From positions 62,001 through 126,000 of the forward strand of contig NZ_AZDH01000001.1 of assembly GCF_001435445.1 (NCBI RefSeq): 64,000 bases of DNA. The letters run 5' to 3'. The position numbers and the translations under genes are program-made. The notes beneath the pieces are model-generated. The model made no database searches and had not been told where the DNA came from. It saw only the letters and a list, made by a program, of their open reading frames with translations. Shown here piece after piece: positions 35,667 to 44,155 of the stretch (the first letter of the stretch is position 1; the number at the start of each line of letters is the position of its first letter). Origin of the DNA: Companilactobacillus kimchii DSM 13961 = JCM 10707 (GTDB lineage: Bacteria > Bacillota > Bacilli > Lactobacillales > Lactobacillaceae).

Positions 35667-36587
35667 ATGAAACAACGTTATATTGGTGAAACCAACTGGC
35701 AAACATCTGCAGTTGCTCTAGGTATTATGCGTATGGACAGTTTAAGTCCTGAACAAGCTGCTAAGGCTATCGATACCGCTTATGACAGTGGCATTAATTA
35801 TATCGATTCCGCTGACATCTATGGCGGCGGCAATTCCGAAAAAATTTTTGGTCAAGCGTTAAAACAAAGCAGCGTTAAGCGAGAAGATCTATTTATCCAA
35901 TCCAAAGGTGGAATCGTACCTGGAAAAAGATATGACTTCTCTAAAGAACATTTAATCAATGCTGTCGACGGCTGCTTGGAACGTTTAGGTGTTGATTACT
36001 TAGATTCATTCCTACTTCACAGACCAGATCCACTAATGGAACCAGATGAAGTTGCTGAAGCATTTGATGAATTACAAACATCAGGTAAAGTACGTCACTT
36101 CGGTGTTTCTAACTTCAATCCTGAACAATTCATGTTCTTACAAGAAAATCTTGATCAAAGACTTCTTATCAACCAATTACAATTCAGTATCATGCATTCT
36201 GGAATGATCGATTTTGGTTTACACACTAATATGACAGATACACGTTCAATCAATCATGATGGAGGACTCCTAGAATTCTCCAGACGTATGGGTGTAACCC
36301 CTCAAGCTTGGTCACCATTCCAATATGGTACATTTGCTGGAACATTCATTAACAACGACAAGTTCCCTGAATTAAATAAGAAACTACAAGAACTAGCAGA
36401 CAAATATGGCGTAAGCAAAAATGCTATTGCCGCAGCCTGGATCCTTAGACATCCCGCTAATATACAAGTTATTATCGGGACAATGAATCCTGAACACATT
36501 GCTGACAGTGCTAAAGGTGGAGATATCGATCTTACTAAACAAGAGTGGTATGACATCTACTTTGCTGCTGGTAATGACCTACCTTAA
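35667..36587 (+). CDS. Aldo/keto reductase, YdhF-like
   Basis: 306-residue NADPH-dependent (alpha/beta)8-barrel reductase. The catalytic tetrad is visible: Asp and Tyr in DSADIYGGG (about 47-55), Lys in SKGG and His in LLHRPDP. The C-terminal part has the coenzyme-binding IIGTMNPEHI. Closest to the YdhF (COG4989) group; substrate unknown. I start at ATG 35667, seven bases after GGAGG (35655-35659), rather than at upstream in-frame codons that lie in the promoter. Monocistronic. Confidence 0.9.
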   Translation: MKQRYIGETNWQTSAVALGIMRMDSLSPEQAAKAIDTAYDSGINYIDSADIYGGGNSEKIFGQALKQSSVKREDLFIQSKGGIVPGKRYDFSKEHLINAVDGCLERLGVDYLDSFLLHRPDPLMEPDEVAEAFDELQTSGKVRHFGVSNFNPEQFMFLQENLDQRLLINQLQFSIMHSGMIDFGLHTNMTDTRSINHDGGLLEFSRRMGVTPQAWSPFQYGTFAGTFINNDKFPELNKKLQELADKYGVSKNAIAAAWILRHPANIQVIIGTMNPEHIADSAKGGDIDLTKQEWYDIYFAAGNDLP

Positions 36588-36606
36588 AATAAATTATTTT
36601 CTTATG

Positions 36607-36638
36607 GTGTTAGTGGAATATCCGCTAACGCTTTTTTT
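36607..36638 (+). terminator. Terminator of the aldo/keto reductase gene
   Basis: 10-bp stem GTGTTAGTGG (36607-36616) with CCGCTAACGC including G-T pairs, 5-base loop, strong T run. Confidence 0.8.
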
Positions 36639-36642
36639 ATAC

Positions 36643-36688
36643 AAAAAAGCATTGTGATTTTTCAAAAATCCAACACCACAATGTTTTG
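36643..36688 (-). terminator. Terminator of the Eis-like acetyltransferase gene
   Basis: On the minus strand AAAACATTGTG pairs with CACAATGCTTTTTT, leaving a T run after the stop of the 36698-37867 gene. Confidence 0.7.
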
Positions 36689-36697
36689 ATAATTTTA

Positions 36698-37867
36698 TTA
36701 GAATTCTCCTAAAAAATGAGCTGTTTTTTTACCTCTAGACAAATTAATTAATTTGAGTAATGAACTATCTTTATCTGGTTTCATAAATTGAACTAACTGT
36801 TCCTGACTCAACGGTCCTAAGAATATAGCCGCCAATTGTTGCATAGTTATCTTTTCAAAACCATCCTCCATTTCATCACATTTGACTAAAGTACCTTCCA
36901 ATTTATACGTTCCATTATTCCATGGTGCAAATTTATCTTCGACTGAAAATGTAATCTCAGATTTCAGACTAAACGATTGAATCCATAACTTTAAAAATTC
37001 TTTTAAGTCAACAATCCTTATCATGGTATTTAACCATAATTGTTGCTCAATTCTAGGATCGTTAAAATCATAACTTAAATTATGATTAGATGTAGATACA
37101 CCAATAATTTCAAATACATTGGACCCATGTGCCGTTAAAAAGGACCAGAGTTGTTGCCTAATATCATTAGATAAATAAATAAAATCAATAATCTCCATAG
37201 TGGTTCCATTTAAACGATAACTAACATAACCTGTAATCCTTTTCCCATCATATACAAAACCATAGTTTAAATTTGGGTACTGATAATTATGACGTTGCCA
37301 CCACGTTTTATCTCTTAATTGCATCCCATGAGTTTGGCTTGCAACTATTTGATAACATTTCCATATATTTTCAATTTCTATATCATCTAATTCACACCTT
37401 GGTTTCCTAACCACTCGAAAACTTTTATCTTTTTTAAATTTGGGATAATTTTTCAATGGTACACGATAACTTATACGTTCTGTAAACAAATCATACCCAA
37501 ATTTTCTATAAAAGCTAGGTGCAAAAGGTTCCAAAATAGCAACGATTTGACCATGGTTCTGAGCACTTTTCAGACTCTCTACCATTAAGTCGGATGCAAT
37601 ACCCAAACTACGATTTTCTGGATAAACTCCAACATGATTAATACCAACAGCAGGAATTTCATTATTATAAATATTAATTTTTATAGGTAAATTCAATACT
37701 TGTCCCAGTAACTTATTATCTTTAAATTCGCCAATTTTATCAGCCATATCCAATAGACAACCATAGTCTTTTGCTTTCTGCTCAGTATATGCAGAATGAA
37801 AAACATATTTACGTAACGATATAGACTGTTTTAAATCTGACTTATTCGTAAAATGTTTAATTTCCAT
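36698..37867 (-). CDS. Eis-like GNAT N-acetyltransferase
   Basis: 389 residues with the three-part Eis layout: an N-terminal GNAT domain (about 1-150) with the acetyl-CoA loop VYPENRSLGIASDLM and FYRKFGYDLF, a second GNAT-like domain (about 160-285), and a C-terminal SCP2-like domain (about 290-389). Eis proteins acetylate amino groups of varied molecules. It follows the RpiR gene by eight bases, so it is co-expressed with a MurNAc-type regulator; acetylating de-N-acetylated amino sugars would fit, but this is conjecture. Confidence 0.85.
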   Translation of the reverse strand: MEIKHFTNKSDLKQSISLRKYVFHSAYTEQKAKDYGCLLDMADKIGEFKDNKLLGQVLNLPIKINIYNNEIPAVGINHVGVYPENRSLGIASDLMVESLKSAQNHGQIVAILEPFAPSFYRKFGYDLFTERISYRVPLKNYPKFKKDKSFRVVRKPRCELDDIEIENIWKCYQIVASQTHGMQLRDKTWWQRHNYQYPNLNYGFVYDGKRITGYVSYRLNGTTMEIIDFIYLSNDIRQQLWSFLTAHGSNVFEIIGVSTSNHNLSYDFNDPRIEQQLWLNTMIRIVDLKEFLKLWIQSFSLKSEITFSVEDKFAPWNNGTYKLEGTLVKCDEMEDGFEKITMQQLAAIFLGPLSQEQLVQFMKPDKDSSLLKLINLSRGKKTAHFLGEF

Positions 37868-37875
37868 ATTTTCCC

Positions 37876-38736
37876 CTACGGTTTGAAATGTTTTTTATAA
37901 TCTTTTACAAATGATTTAGATGCTGTTATCGCCTTAAAACTTTTATCAAAATCACGACTGAAATACAAATAAAGAATTGTATCAATAACAAAAAATTGTC
38001 CCGTTATTGAGTTTGTTGCCCCAACTCTTACATCCGGCTCCATTGGCCGACTAGTCTTTAGCGGAACATCAGCTAATTTAGACAAACGATTTTGTCCAAA
38101 CATGGTTAAAGTGATGCAATACAATTTATTTTCTTTAGCGTACTCCGCCAAATATATCATCTCAGGAGTATCACCTGAATTAGATATTAACCAAATCGTA
38201 TCCTCTTTAGTGGCATTGCTTAATTCTGTTAAAAATACATTAATGTCTCGTCCCACAACAACATGAAATCCAATACGCGACCATTTTTGGTGAATATTTT
38301 CTGCTGCTAATGCCGATGCTCCAATACCAAATACATATAAGGTTTTGGTTACCAATAATCTTTTTACGACTTTTTCGCAATCAGACATTTTTAAAATATC
38401 TTTCGTTTGTTGAATATTTTTTATTTCATTTTCGGCTAATTTATCCGTAATTGAACTGTAAGATTCATTAGCCTTAATATCCAATTCTTGATGTGGTTTT
38501 TGATCTTTAGCCGCTAAATCCATTGAAATCATAATTTTCATTGCAGTAAAGGACTCAATATCTAGTTTTTTTACCATTCGTACAATGGTTGCGGAACTTG
38601 AACCAGAAGCAACTGATAATTGTTTAACATTGTATTTAACGGTATCTTCCAAATGTCCCAAAATGTATTCAGCAACCTTTGCCTCAGCAGTTGTTAAATC
38701 ATTTCGAGCGGACTCCACTCTATTTTTAAAGTTCAT
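37876..38736 (-). CDS. RpiR-family regulator (MurR-like)
   Basis: 286 residues: N-terminal RpiR HTH (about 1-75, GSSSATIVRMVKKLDIESF) and a SIS sugar-phosphate domain (about 125-260, FGIGASALAAENIHQKW and ISNSGDTPEMI). Members near murQ sense MurNAc-6-P or GlcNAc-6-P. It likely controls the surrounding salvage genes through the GAAAT-N3-ATTTC motif. GAGGAGG precedes ATG 38736. Just upstream is a terminator hairpin, and I see no clear promoter in the 85-base gap. Confidence 0.87.
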   Translation of the reverse strand: MNFKNRVESARNDLTTAEAKVAEYILGHLEDTVKYNVKQLSVASGSSSATIVRMVKKLDIESFTAMKIMISMDLAAKDQKPHQELDIKANESYSSITDKLAENEIKNIQQTKDILKMSDCEKVVKRLLVTKTLYVFGIGASALAAENIHQKWSRIGFHVVVGRDINVFLTELSNATKEDTIWLISNSGDTPEMIYLAEYAKENKLYCITLTMFGQNRLSKLADVPLKTSRPMEPDVRVGATNSITGQFFVIDTILYLYFSRDFDKSFKAITASKSFVKDYKKHFKP

Positions 38737-38755
38737 AAAATCCTCCTCACATGAA

Positions 38756-38793
38756 GAAAAAGCTCTGATAATAAAATTATCAGAGACTTTTTC
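38756..38793 (-). terminator. Hairpin terminator or attenuator upstream of the RpiR gene
   Basis: CTCTGATAAT pairs with ATTATCAGAG around a 3-base loop, flanked by A and T runs. It ends the NamZ-membrane protein transcript, or limits read-through into the RpiR gene. Confidence 0.75.
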
Positions 38794-38821
38794 TCATCAA
38801 TCACTAATCGCTTTTAACTAA

Positions 38822-39157
38822 TTAATGATTATGCTTCTTACTCAAAGCTTGAATTTTTCTAGTACGATCAGCAATCCATCCTTTGCCTTTACCAGCTAAA
38901 AATAGTTTGTAATTTCGAGTAAATGCCATAAAAAATACAATACTCCCAAACATAAAAATAATTTGTACGATAATTAATGCTATTTGATTATGTAGAGTAA
39001 TGGTTCCAATAATTAGAAGGACAAAACTAGTCAATCCAACCAAAATACTCCAAATTTGATGACCATTTTCATAAACCTTATTAACCAATTTAATTGCCAC
39101 CGTAAAGAGTATAGCTAGAACAACAAACATTAAAATTACATATGTCATTTTAATCAT
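38822..39157 (-). CDS. Three-segment membrane protein of unknown function
   Basis: 111 residues with three hydrophobic stretches (about 4-24, 35-55, 60-80) and a basic, soluble tail ending QALSKKHNH. No family recognised. It lies five bases after the NamZ gene and is probably co-translated with it; its role in amino-sugar salvage is unknown. Confidence 0.72.
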   Translation of the reverse strand: MIKMTYVILMFVVLAILFTVAIKLVNKVYENGHQIWSILVGLTSFVLLIIGTITLHNQIALIIVQIIFMFGSIVFFMAFTRNYKLFLAGKGKGWIADRTRKIQALSKKHNH

Positions 39158-39162
39158 CCTTC

Positions 39163-40308
39163 CTAATATAGGAAATACTTTTCCACTTTCTTCTTAAAAC
39201 CTTTATTATCATATTCCGTATCATCTATTAGTTCATTTAAATCCATTTCACTTCTAATATTCTTACCAGCCAAATATTCTATGAAATGATGATTAGTTCC
39301 AATAGATGGCGATACCAAATCATAAGTGAATTTATCCGTATAAAGATGAATCATAGACTTAAGAACACTATATCCTAATTTTAACGCATTAAATTTAGTA
39401 TCTTTAATATGTATCTGTATTCCTTGACAAATTTCACCTTCAAATTTAGATGTTAAAGGTTCAAACCATACGGGTTGGAATGCAAGTTTACCTTCTTGAG
39501 TTATTTTACTATCGTCATTCATATAGCCTGCCAGAAGTTCACCATTTATCCAAGGAGCACCGACTTGCTCAAAAGGTCGTACGGTCCCTCTACCTTCAGA
39601 AAGGTTCGTCCCTTCTATTAAGCAAAGACCTGAATACAATCTTAACGCATCAAAAGTTGGTAAATTGGGTGATGGTGATACCCATGACAATCCATTTTGT
39701 CTAATATCTTTCCTACTATTCCAATTAATCATATGTCCGACATGTAAATCTAAATTAGGTAAATAATTATCTTTTATAAACTCTGCTAATTCACCAATTG
39801 TCAGTCCATAGCGATTAGGTAACGGTAACAATCCTACAAATGAAAAGTAATCTGGTGTTAACTCGTCTCCCAATGGATTTTCCCTTCCCAAAGGTAAAGG
39901 CCTATCCATAACCAATATCGACAAATTAACTTTTTCAGCTACTTGCATGACTCTTAAAAGAGTGTAGATATAAGTATAATATCGGATTCCAATATCTTGA
40001 ATATCAAAAACAATTATATCCACGTCAGATAGCTCTGACTCCGTAGGTGCTTGATGACCTCCATACAAACTAATCACATCTAACTTGAGTTTATCGTCGT
40101 AGTAGCTGTCTACATTTTCACCTGCAGCGGCAACTCCGTGTAATCCATGTTCAGGCGTGAATAATTTAACTACTTTTCCATATTGATTCAGTACTTCTGA
40201 CGTCAATTCAAATTTTGATGTCAGGCCAGTAAAATTAGTAACTAATCCAATATTTTTATTCTTTACAATATTCTGGTAATCCGAGGTGTTTTCGATTCCT
40301 AATATCAT
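39163..40308 (-). CDS. namZ: NamZ-like exo-beta-N-acetylmuramidase (DUF1343, GH171)
   Basis: 381 residues matching the DUF1343/NamZ family, which releases MurNAc from the non-reducing end of peptidoglycan fragments. Motifs: LVTNFTGLT, FTPEHGLHG (E53), FDIQDIGIRYYTY, MDRPLPLGRENP and IEGTNLSEGRG. B. subtilis NamZ is exported, but this protein starts MILGIENTSDYQ with no signal peptide, so it should work in the cytoplasm on imported fragments. It lies eight bases after the acylphosphatase-like gene in the EIIC operon. Confidence 0.88.
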   Translation of the reverse strand: MILGIENTSDYQNIVKNKNIGLVTNFTGLTSKFELTSEVLNQYGKVVKLFTPEHGLHGVAAAGENVDSYYDDKLKLDVISLYGGHQAPTESELSDVDIIVFDIQDIGIRYYTYIYTLLRVMQVAEKVNLSILVMDRPLPLGRENPLGDELTPDYFSFVGLLPLPNRYGLTIGELAEFIKDNYLPNLDLHVGHMINWNSRKDIRQNGLSWVSPSPNLPTFDALRLYSGLCLIEGTNLSEGRGTVRPFEQVGAPWINGELLAGYMNDDSKITQEGKLAFQPVWFEPLTSKFEGEICQGIQIHIKDTKFNALKLGYSVLKSMIHLYTDKFTYDLVSPSIGTNHHFIEYLAGKNIRSEMDLNELIDDTEYDNKGFKKKVEKYFLY

Positions 40309-40316
40309 GATTAATT

Positions 40317-40580
40317 TTATCCAATACGAAACATCTTTTCATCAATTTCAGGAATTGTTTCTTCGTCAATCTTATCAACACTAAAGAATTGGTTACCAGC
40401 AGCCATTTTCTTTTTGAACTGATCAATTGCGTCTTCGTTCCCCTGAACTTCGGCAACTACTGTACCCTCAGGACCACGGGATGAAACACCCGTTAAATGA
40501 AACTGCATTGCATAACGTTGGGCAACATACTTTACTCCGCCTTCCGATAGTTTTCCATGAAATACTAATTTTTTACGCAT
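40317..40580 (-). CDS. Acylphosphatase-like protein with altered active site
   Basis: 87 residues with the acylphosphatase fold pattern (QRYAMQFHLTG, PEGTVVAEVQGNEDAIDQF). In true enzymes an Arg in VQGVGFR binds the phosphate and an Asn in GWVRN orients water. Aligned by eye, the first is Lys here (SEGGVKYVAQR) and the second is Arg (TGVSSRGPEG). Catalysis is therefore doubtful. It lies between the EIIC and NamZ genes on the same strand. Confidence 0.75.
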   Translation of the reverse strand: MRKKLVFHGKLSEGGVKYVAQRYAMQFHLTGVSSRGPEGTVVAEVQGNEDAIDQFKKKMAAGNQFFSVDKIDEETIPEIDEKMFRIG

Positions 40581-40618
40581 TAATCAGTTTCCTCCTATTA
40601 CTTAATTATTTAACAAAA

Positions 40619-41932
40619 CTAAGCTGTCACACTTTGTGTTTTTTCTGAATCTTCTTCAGCTTTTTCTTCTTTTTCTTGTTCTAACAATTGTCTATCATAC
40701 ATCATTGTGAATGGATAGTAGATTACTAGGTAAATAACAAAGTTCAAAAGCATTAAGAAAATAGCACGTACATCAGCTTGTGTAATCATATAACCCATTA
40801 TTGGGAATGGTACCGTAAATGGCGCCAACATAGAAGTCTTATTAACCAAATTCAAAGTCATCGCAAAATATGTAATTGTTGTTGTTATAAATGGTCCTAC
40901 AATAAAAGGTATTGCTAAAATTGGATTTAGAACAATCGGAGCACCAAAGATAATTGGCTCATTAATATTAAATATACCTGGTACTAACGCCAATTTACCG
41001 ATTTGCTTCAAATATGCAGACTTAGCAAAAATACATGCAATTAAACAAAGGGCTAAAGTACCACCGGATCCACCAATCCAAACGAATGTGTAGAATCCCT
41101 CAGTCGCAATATTATGAGCTAAATGACCTGCCGCAACCGCATCAGCGTTTTGTTGCCATAGAATTAGCCAGAATGGACGAACAAGGTTCCCAATGATGGA
41201 ATCACCATGAATACCTGTTGACCATAACAATGTAATAAGTAGTGGTGGTAATACAACACCAATATATGAATTCATACCAACATGAATAATTGGTTTGAAT
41301 AGCGTCATCAAGAATTCATTGATATTCCATTTTAAAATTCCTGACAGGATCCATACTACGATAATAACTACCGCTGAAGGAATAATAGCGGCAAATGAAC
41401 GTGAAACTGATTCTGGAACCTGATCTGGCATCTTAATGGTTATATTATGTTTACTACAAAAGTTAATAATTTCAGTAGAAAAAATAGCAACGATAATAGC
41501 TGTAAACATACCTGATCCACCTAAGTATGTCATTGGCATTACCATGCCCAAGGCAACCTTAGGATTTGCTGCGTCATTGGCTAGTACTGGAACGGTTGTC
41601 ATAAGAAAAGCACCCATTGAAATTAGTCCACTAGACAAAGCATCCAGTTTATAATGTTTAGCTAATTGATATCCAATACCAAACGCTGCATAAACAGCCA
41701 TTAAACCAACGGTAATCCTATAAGGCAACATAATTGTTGCTACATATGGCTTAACAAGATTTTGGTAAGCTGGAATTGGAAATTGTGCAAAAAGAACAAA
41801 GAAACTACCTAGCATAACTAAAGGCATTGTTGCAATGATACCATCACGAATGGATACCAAATAACGGTTTTGAGACAATTTAACCATAGGTGGCATTAAT
41901 TTTGCTTCAATCCACTCTAAAAAATTCTTCAT
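40619..41932 (-). CDS. PTS EIIC, lactose/cellobiose family (orphan, MurNAc salvage region)
   Basis: 437-residue permease, about ten membrane segments, motifs ITIKMPDQVPESVSRSF, STGIHGDSIIG and FNINEPIIFGAP. Closely similar to the EIIC at 20319-21596 (both share WIGGSGGTLAL/WIGGAGGTLAL and an ending YYPF). It probably imports MurNAc-GlcNAc or a related muropeptide sugar as the 6-phosphate. EIIA and EIIB are not in this window. First gene of its operon, downstream of a cre-like site and the shared palindromes. Confidence 0.88.
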   Translation of the reverse strand: MKNFLEWIEAKLMPPMVKLSQNRYLVSIRDGIIATMPLVMLGSFFVLFAQFPIPAYQNLVKPYVATIMLPYRITVGLMAVYAAFGIGYQLAKHYKLDALSSGLISMGAFLMTTVPVLANDAANPKVALGMVMPMTYLGGSGMFTAIIVAIFSTEIINFCSKHNITIKMPDQVPESVSRSFAAIIPSAVVIIVVWILSGILKWNINEFLMTLFKPIIHVGMNSYIGVVLPPLLITLLWSTGIHGDSIIGNLVRPFWLILWQQNADAVAAGHLAHNIATEGFYTFVWIGGSGGTLALCLIACIFAKSAYLKQIGKLALVPGIFNINEPIIFGAPIVLNPILAIPFIVGPFITTTITYFAMTLNLVNKTSMLAPFTVPFPIMGYMITQADVRAIFLMLLNFVIYLVIYYPFTMMYDRQLLEQEKEEKAEEDSEKTQSVTA

Positions 41933-41948
41933 TTTTTACATCCCTTTC

Positions 41949-42033
41949 TGTAAACGCTTTCTGATTTCGTTTTAAGTATAACACCTTGTTTTAATATTTC
42001 AATATTATTAGTTATTCGTTGAAATATAATTTC
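41949..42033 (-). promoter_or_regulatory. cre-like site and RpiR-type palindromes upstream of the EIIC operon
   Basis: TGTAAACGCTTTCT (41949-41962) matches 13/14 cre positions. TAATATT-TC-AATATTA (41992-42007) and GAAAT-ATA-ATTTC (42021-42033) are inverted repeats also found, in similar form, at 44092-44142, the other control region of the salvage genes. Confidence 0.55.
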
Positions 42034-42048
42034 TAAAATAAACATATA

Positions 42049-43134
42049 CTATCTAGTAAAATTAAATTTTGTCCATGGATACAGGTACTTTAATAAAGGC
42101 AATTCTTCCTTCTTAATGCTGGCTACTTTGTTCTTTCTACTATCGAAATGTGGCTGCAACACTACTTGTAATTCATTCTTATATACTCCAAATGCATCGT
42201 TACCAATTAAGATATCCCCAACATTAAATTGTTCTTTATTGTCATGTGCCCGATTTTCCTGTTCTCGATACTTAACTCTAGATTCTGTTGATCTAGCAAC
42301 TAAGGCGTTACTATCCCCTCGACGATAATGATTTTCTTCTAATATAATTTTCTTTTCGACATCATTTATATCCGAAACCAAATCTACGGAAAAACTTAAT
42401 TTATAGCGATTCAACTCTCCAAGCTTTTTCAATTCACCTTTGCTAGCATATGCATTGCCAATAATAACATCATCAATCAGACCACTCATAAACATAGATT
42501 TTGCCTGTACTTCTATTGGTAAATTACGGTCAGACTCTCTAGTAGGTAAACCATCATTAACATTCCAAGGACCCTGATTACCAACCTGACTAGAAACAAA
42601 TGCGGCAGTATGAATTCCTCTATTTTTGAATCGTTTACTACAGCGTTCAAAGAATTGATCTTCTAACCCAGTTCCCACTTGTGGATAGAAATTATGACAA
42701 CCATACAAAAATGGTTGATTGGCTTGATAACTTAATATGTTATCTAAGTATCCCGTATCATTACTCATATTTAATTCAATTATGAGTCCTTCCGGATTGT
42801 AAGATAAATCTGCTTCTGTAATTCCGTTAAAGCCCTGGTCCAATCTAACAGCAGAAACACCTAGTTTCTTAAAAAAGGATAAATCCGTATACGAGATACC
42901 TAATTGATTAAAAATTCTTGGGGAAACGTCCAATGTAGTTTGAAAGCCATGTTCATTTCCAAATTCTATAATCTTTTTAAATTTTCTTTCTGTTGTTTTA
43001 ACATCTTTAGCTTCTAACATACTCATAAAAATTCTAGTAAACCCATATTTTTCTCCAAGTAATAAGTAAGCCTTATCCTGCTCTTCATTGCTATGGTCGG
43101 GATAAATTGATAAACCAATTTGTCGCATTGTCAT
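42049..43134 (-). CDS. mupG: MupG 6-phospho-N-acetylmuramidase (DUF871), copy 2
   Basis: 361 residues with the same architecture as copy 1: TIM barrel (SIYPDHSN, RIFMSMLEA, LDQGFNG, ELNMSND, CHNFYPQVGTG) and C-terminal cyclophilin-like domain (GDILIGNDAFG, ELQVVLQPHF). It should split MurNAc-6-P-GlcNAc to MurNAc-6-P and GlcNAc. Context is classical: a sugar kinase overlaps it by four bases upstream, MurQ is divergent, and an EIIC lies downstream. This copy is the better candidate for the genuine MupG. Confidence 0.88.
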   Translation of the reverse strand: MTMRQIGLSIYPDHSNEEQDKAYLLLGEKYGFTRIFMSMLEAKDVKTTERKFKKIIEFGNEHGFQTTLDVSPRIFNQLGISYTDLSFFKKLGVSAVRLDQGFNGITEADLSYNPEGLIIELNMSNDTGYLDNILSYQANQPFLYGCHNFYPQVGTGLEDQFFERCSKRFKNRGIHTAAFVSSQVGNQGPWNVNDGLPTRESDRNLPIEVQAKSMFMSGLIDDVIIGNAYASKGELKKLGELNRYKLSFSVDLVSDINDVEKKIILEENHYRRGDSNALVARSTESRVKYREQENRAHDNKEQFNVGDILIGNDAFGVYKNELQVVLQPHFDSRKNKVASIKKEELPLLKYLYPWTKFNFTR

Positions 43135-44033
43135 ATTTTAAAATCCTCCTTATGTTGCTGATACCAATAGATTGAACCTGAAGCATTGTTTCTACTTGTG
43201 GTTATGAATTTTGTTTCTGGATAAATATCTAAAATTGTTTTTTCAAATACGGATTTATAGAAATTGTTCTTTTGAAGAACACTTCCCGATTCACCTATAA
43301 TTATTTTGGAAATATTAGTATGACGTCGCATCATTAGAATAGTTTGATTAGCTAAACTAATCGCTGCCGCCGATATAATCTCTTTAGCAATATGACTTTG
43401 AGACGATAATTTATTAGTTACCATAGATAACTCTGCTATCTCTTTACGATTGGAAGAATAAATTTTAGAAATTAAAGAAAATAAATCCTTCTGACCTACT
43501 TCTTTCAAATAATCATCGATAAACTGCTTATTCTTCCCCTGATCATAACTTGAAGTAAGAGTTTGTAAAGATCGTCTAGCAATATCATAGGCACTGCCTT
43601 CGTCCCCAACTAAGTAACCCCATCCCCCAATTCTATCGACATTTTCTCCAAATCTAGAAAATACGGCTGATCCTGTACCTGATAATGAAAGTATTCCCTC
43701 ATTACCTGATAATATATTCCAAAGAGCTAAAGTGGCATCGCTCATTAAAACAACTGGTATATTGAATTTAGTCGTTAATTCTTTTTTTAAACCACTAATT
43801 TCGCCAAAAGTATCTAGTCCAGCTATTCCAATAACAATTCCAACACAATCTTTTAAAGAATATTCATTAAAAATAGTTTCAATCATCTTATTTAGACGTA
43901 ATTTTGTTTTCTGTTCATCAATTAGAATATTACCGGAACCTGTTTCATAGTTTTTTTGTATATTCCCGTTAAGTTCTATAACTTGTCCCACAATATGGGT
44001 TCCACCACTATCAATTCCAACTATAAATGACAT
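43131..44033 (-). CDS. BadF/BcrA-type N-acetylglucosamine/MurNAc kinase (MurK-like)
   Basis: 300-residue ASKHA-fold kinase: phosphate-1 loop VGIDSGGTHIVG at the N-terminus, IGIAGLDTFGE, LSGTGSAVF (about 117), GGWGYLVGDEGSAYDIAR and IIIGESGSVL. It would phosphorylate the GlcNAc released by MupG, or MurNAc. It overlaps the mupG start by four bases. Promoter on the minus strand: -35 TTGAAA, 16-bp spacer, TATAAT (complement of 44079-44084). Confidence 0.86.
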   Translation of the reverse strand: MSFIVGIDSGGTHIVGQVIELNGNIQKNYETGSGNILIDEQKTKLRLNKMIETIFNEYSLKDCVGIVIGIAGLDTFGEISGLKKELTTKFNIPVVLMSDATLALWNILSGNEGILSLSGTGSAVFSRFGENVDRIGGWGYLVGDEGSAYDIARRSLQTLTSSYDQGKNKQFIDDYLKEVGQKDLFSLISKIYSSNRKEIAELSMVTNKLSSQSHIAKEIISAAAISLANQTILMMRRHTNISKIIIGESGSVLQKNNFYKSVFEKTILDIYPETKFITTSRNNASGSIYWYQQHKEDFKI

Positions 44034-44078
44034 TTTTTGCCCCCTTTTCTTCTTGACTATAACGATGATTACGGTTAC

Positions 44079-44142
44079 ATTATAAACGCAAGAAATAATA
44101 TTTCAACATAACTGTGATAAAACAGTTTTAATATTTCAAAAA
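44079..44142. promoter_or_regulatory. Divergent control region of kinase-mupG and esterase-murQ
   Basis: Leftward -10 TATAAT (complement of 44079-44084) and -35 TTGAAA (complement of 44101-44106). The palindrome GAAAT-AAT-ATTTC (44092-44104) overlaps this -35, and TTTTAATATTTCAAAA (44127-44142) precedes the rightward gene. Both resemble the sites at 41992-42033; the RpiR protein is the likely binder. Confidence 0.55.
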
Positions 44143-44155
44143 GTGAGGTGTTATC

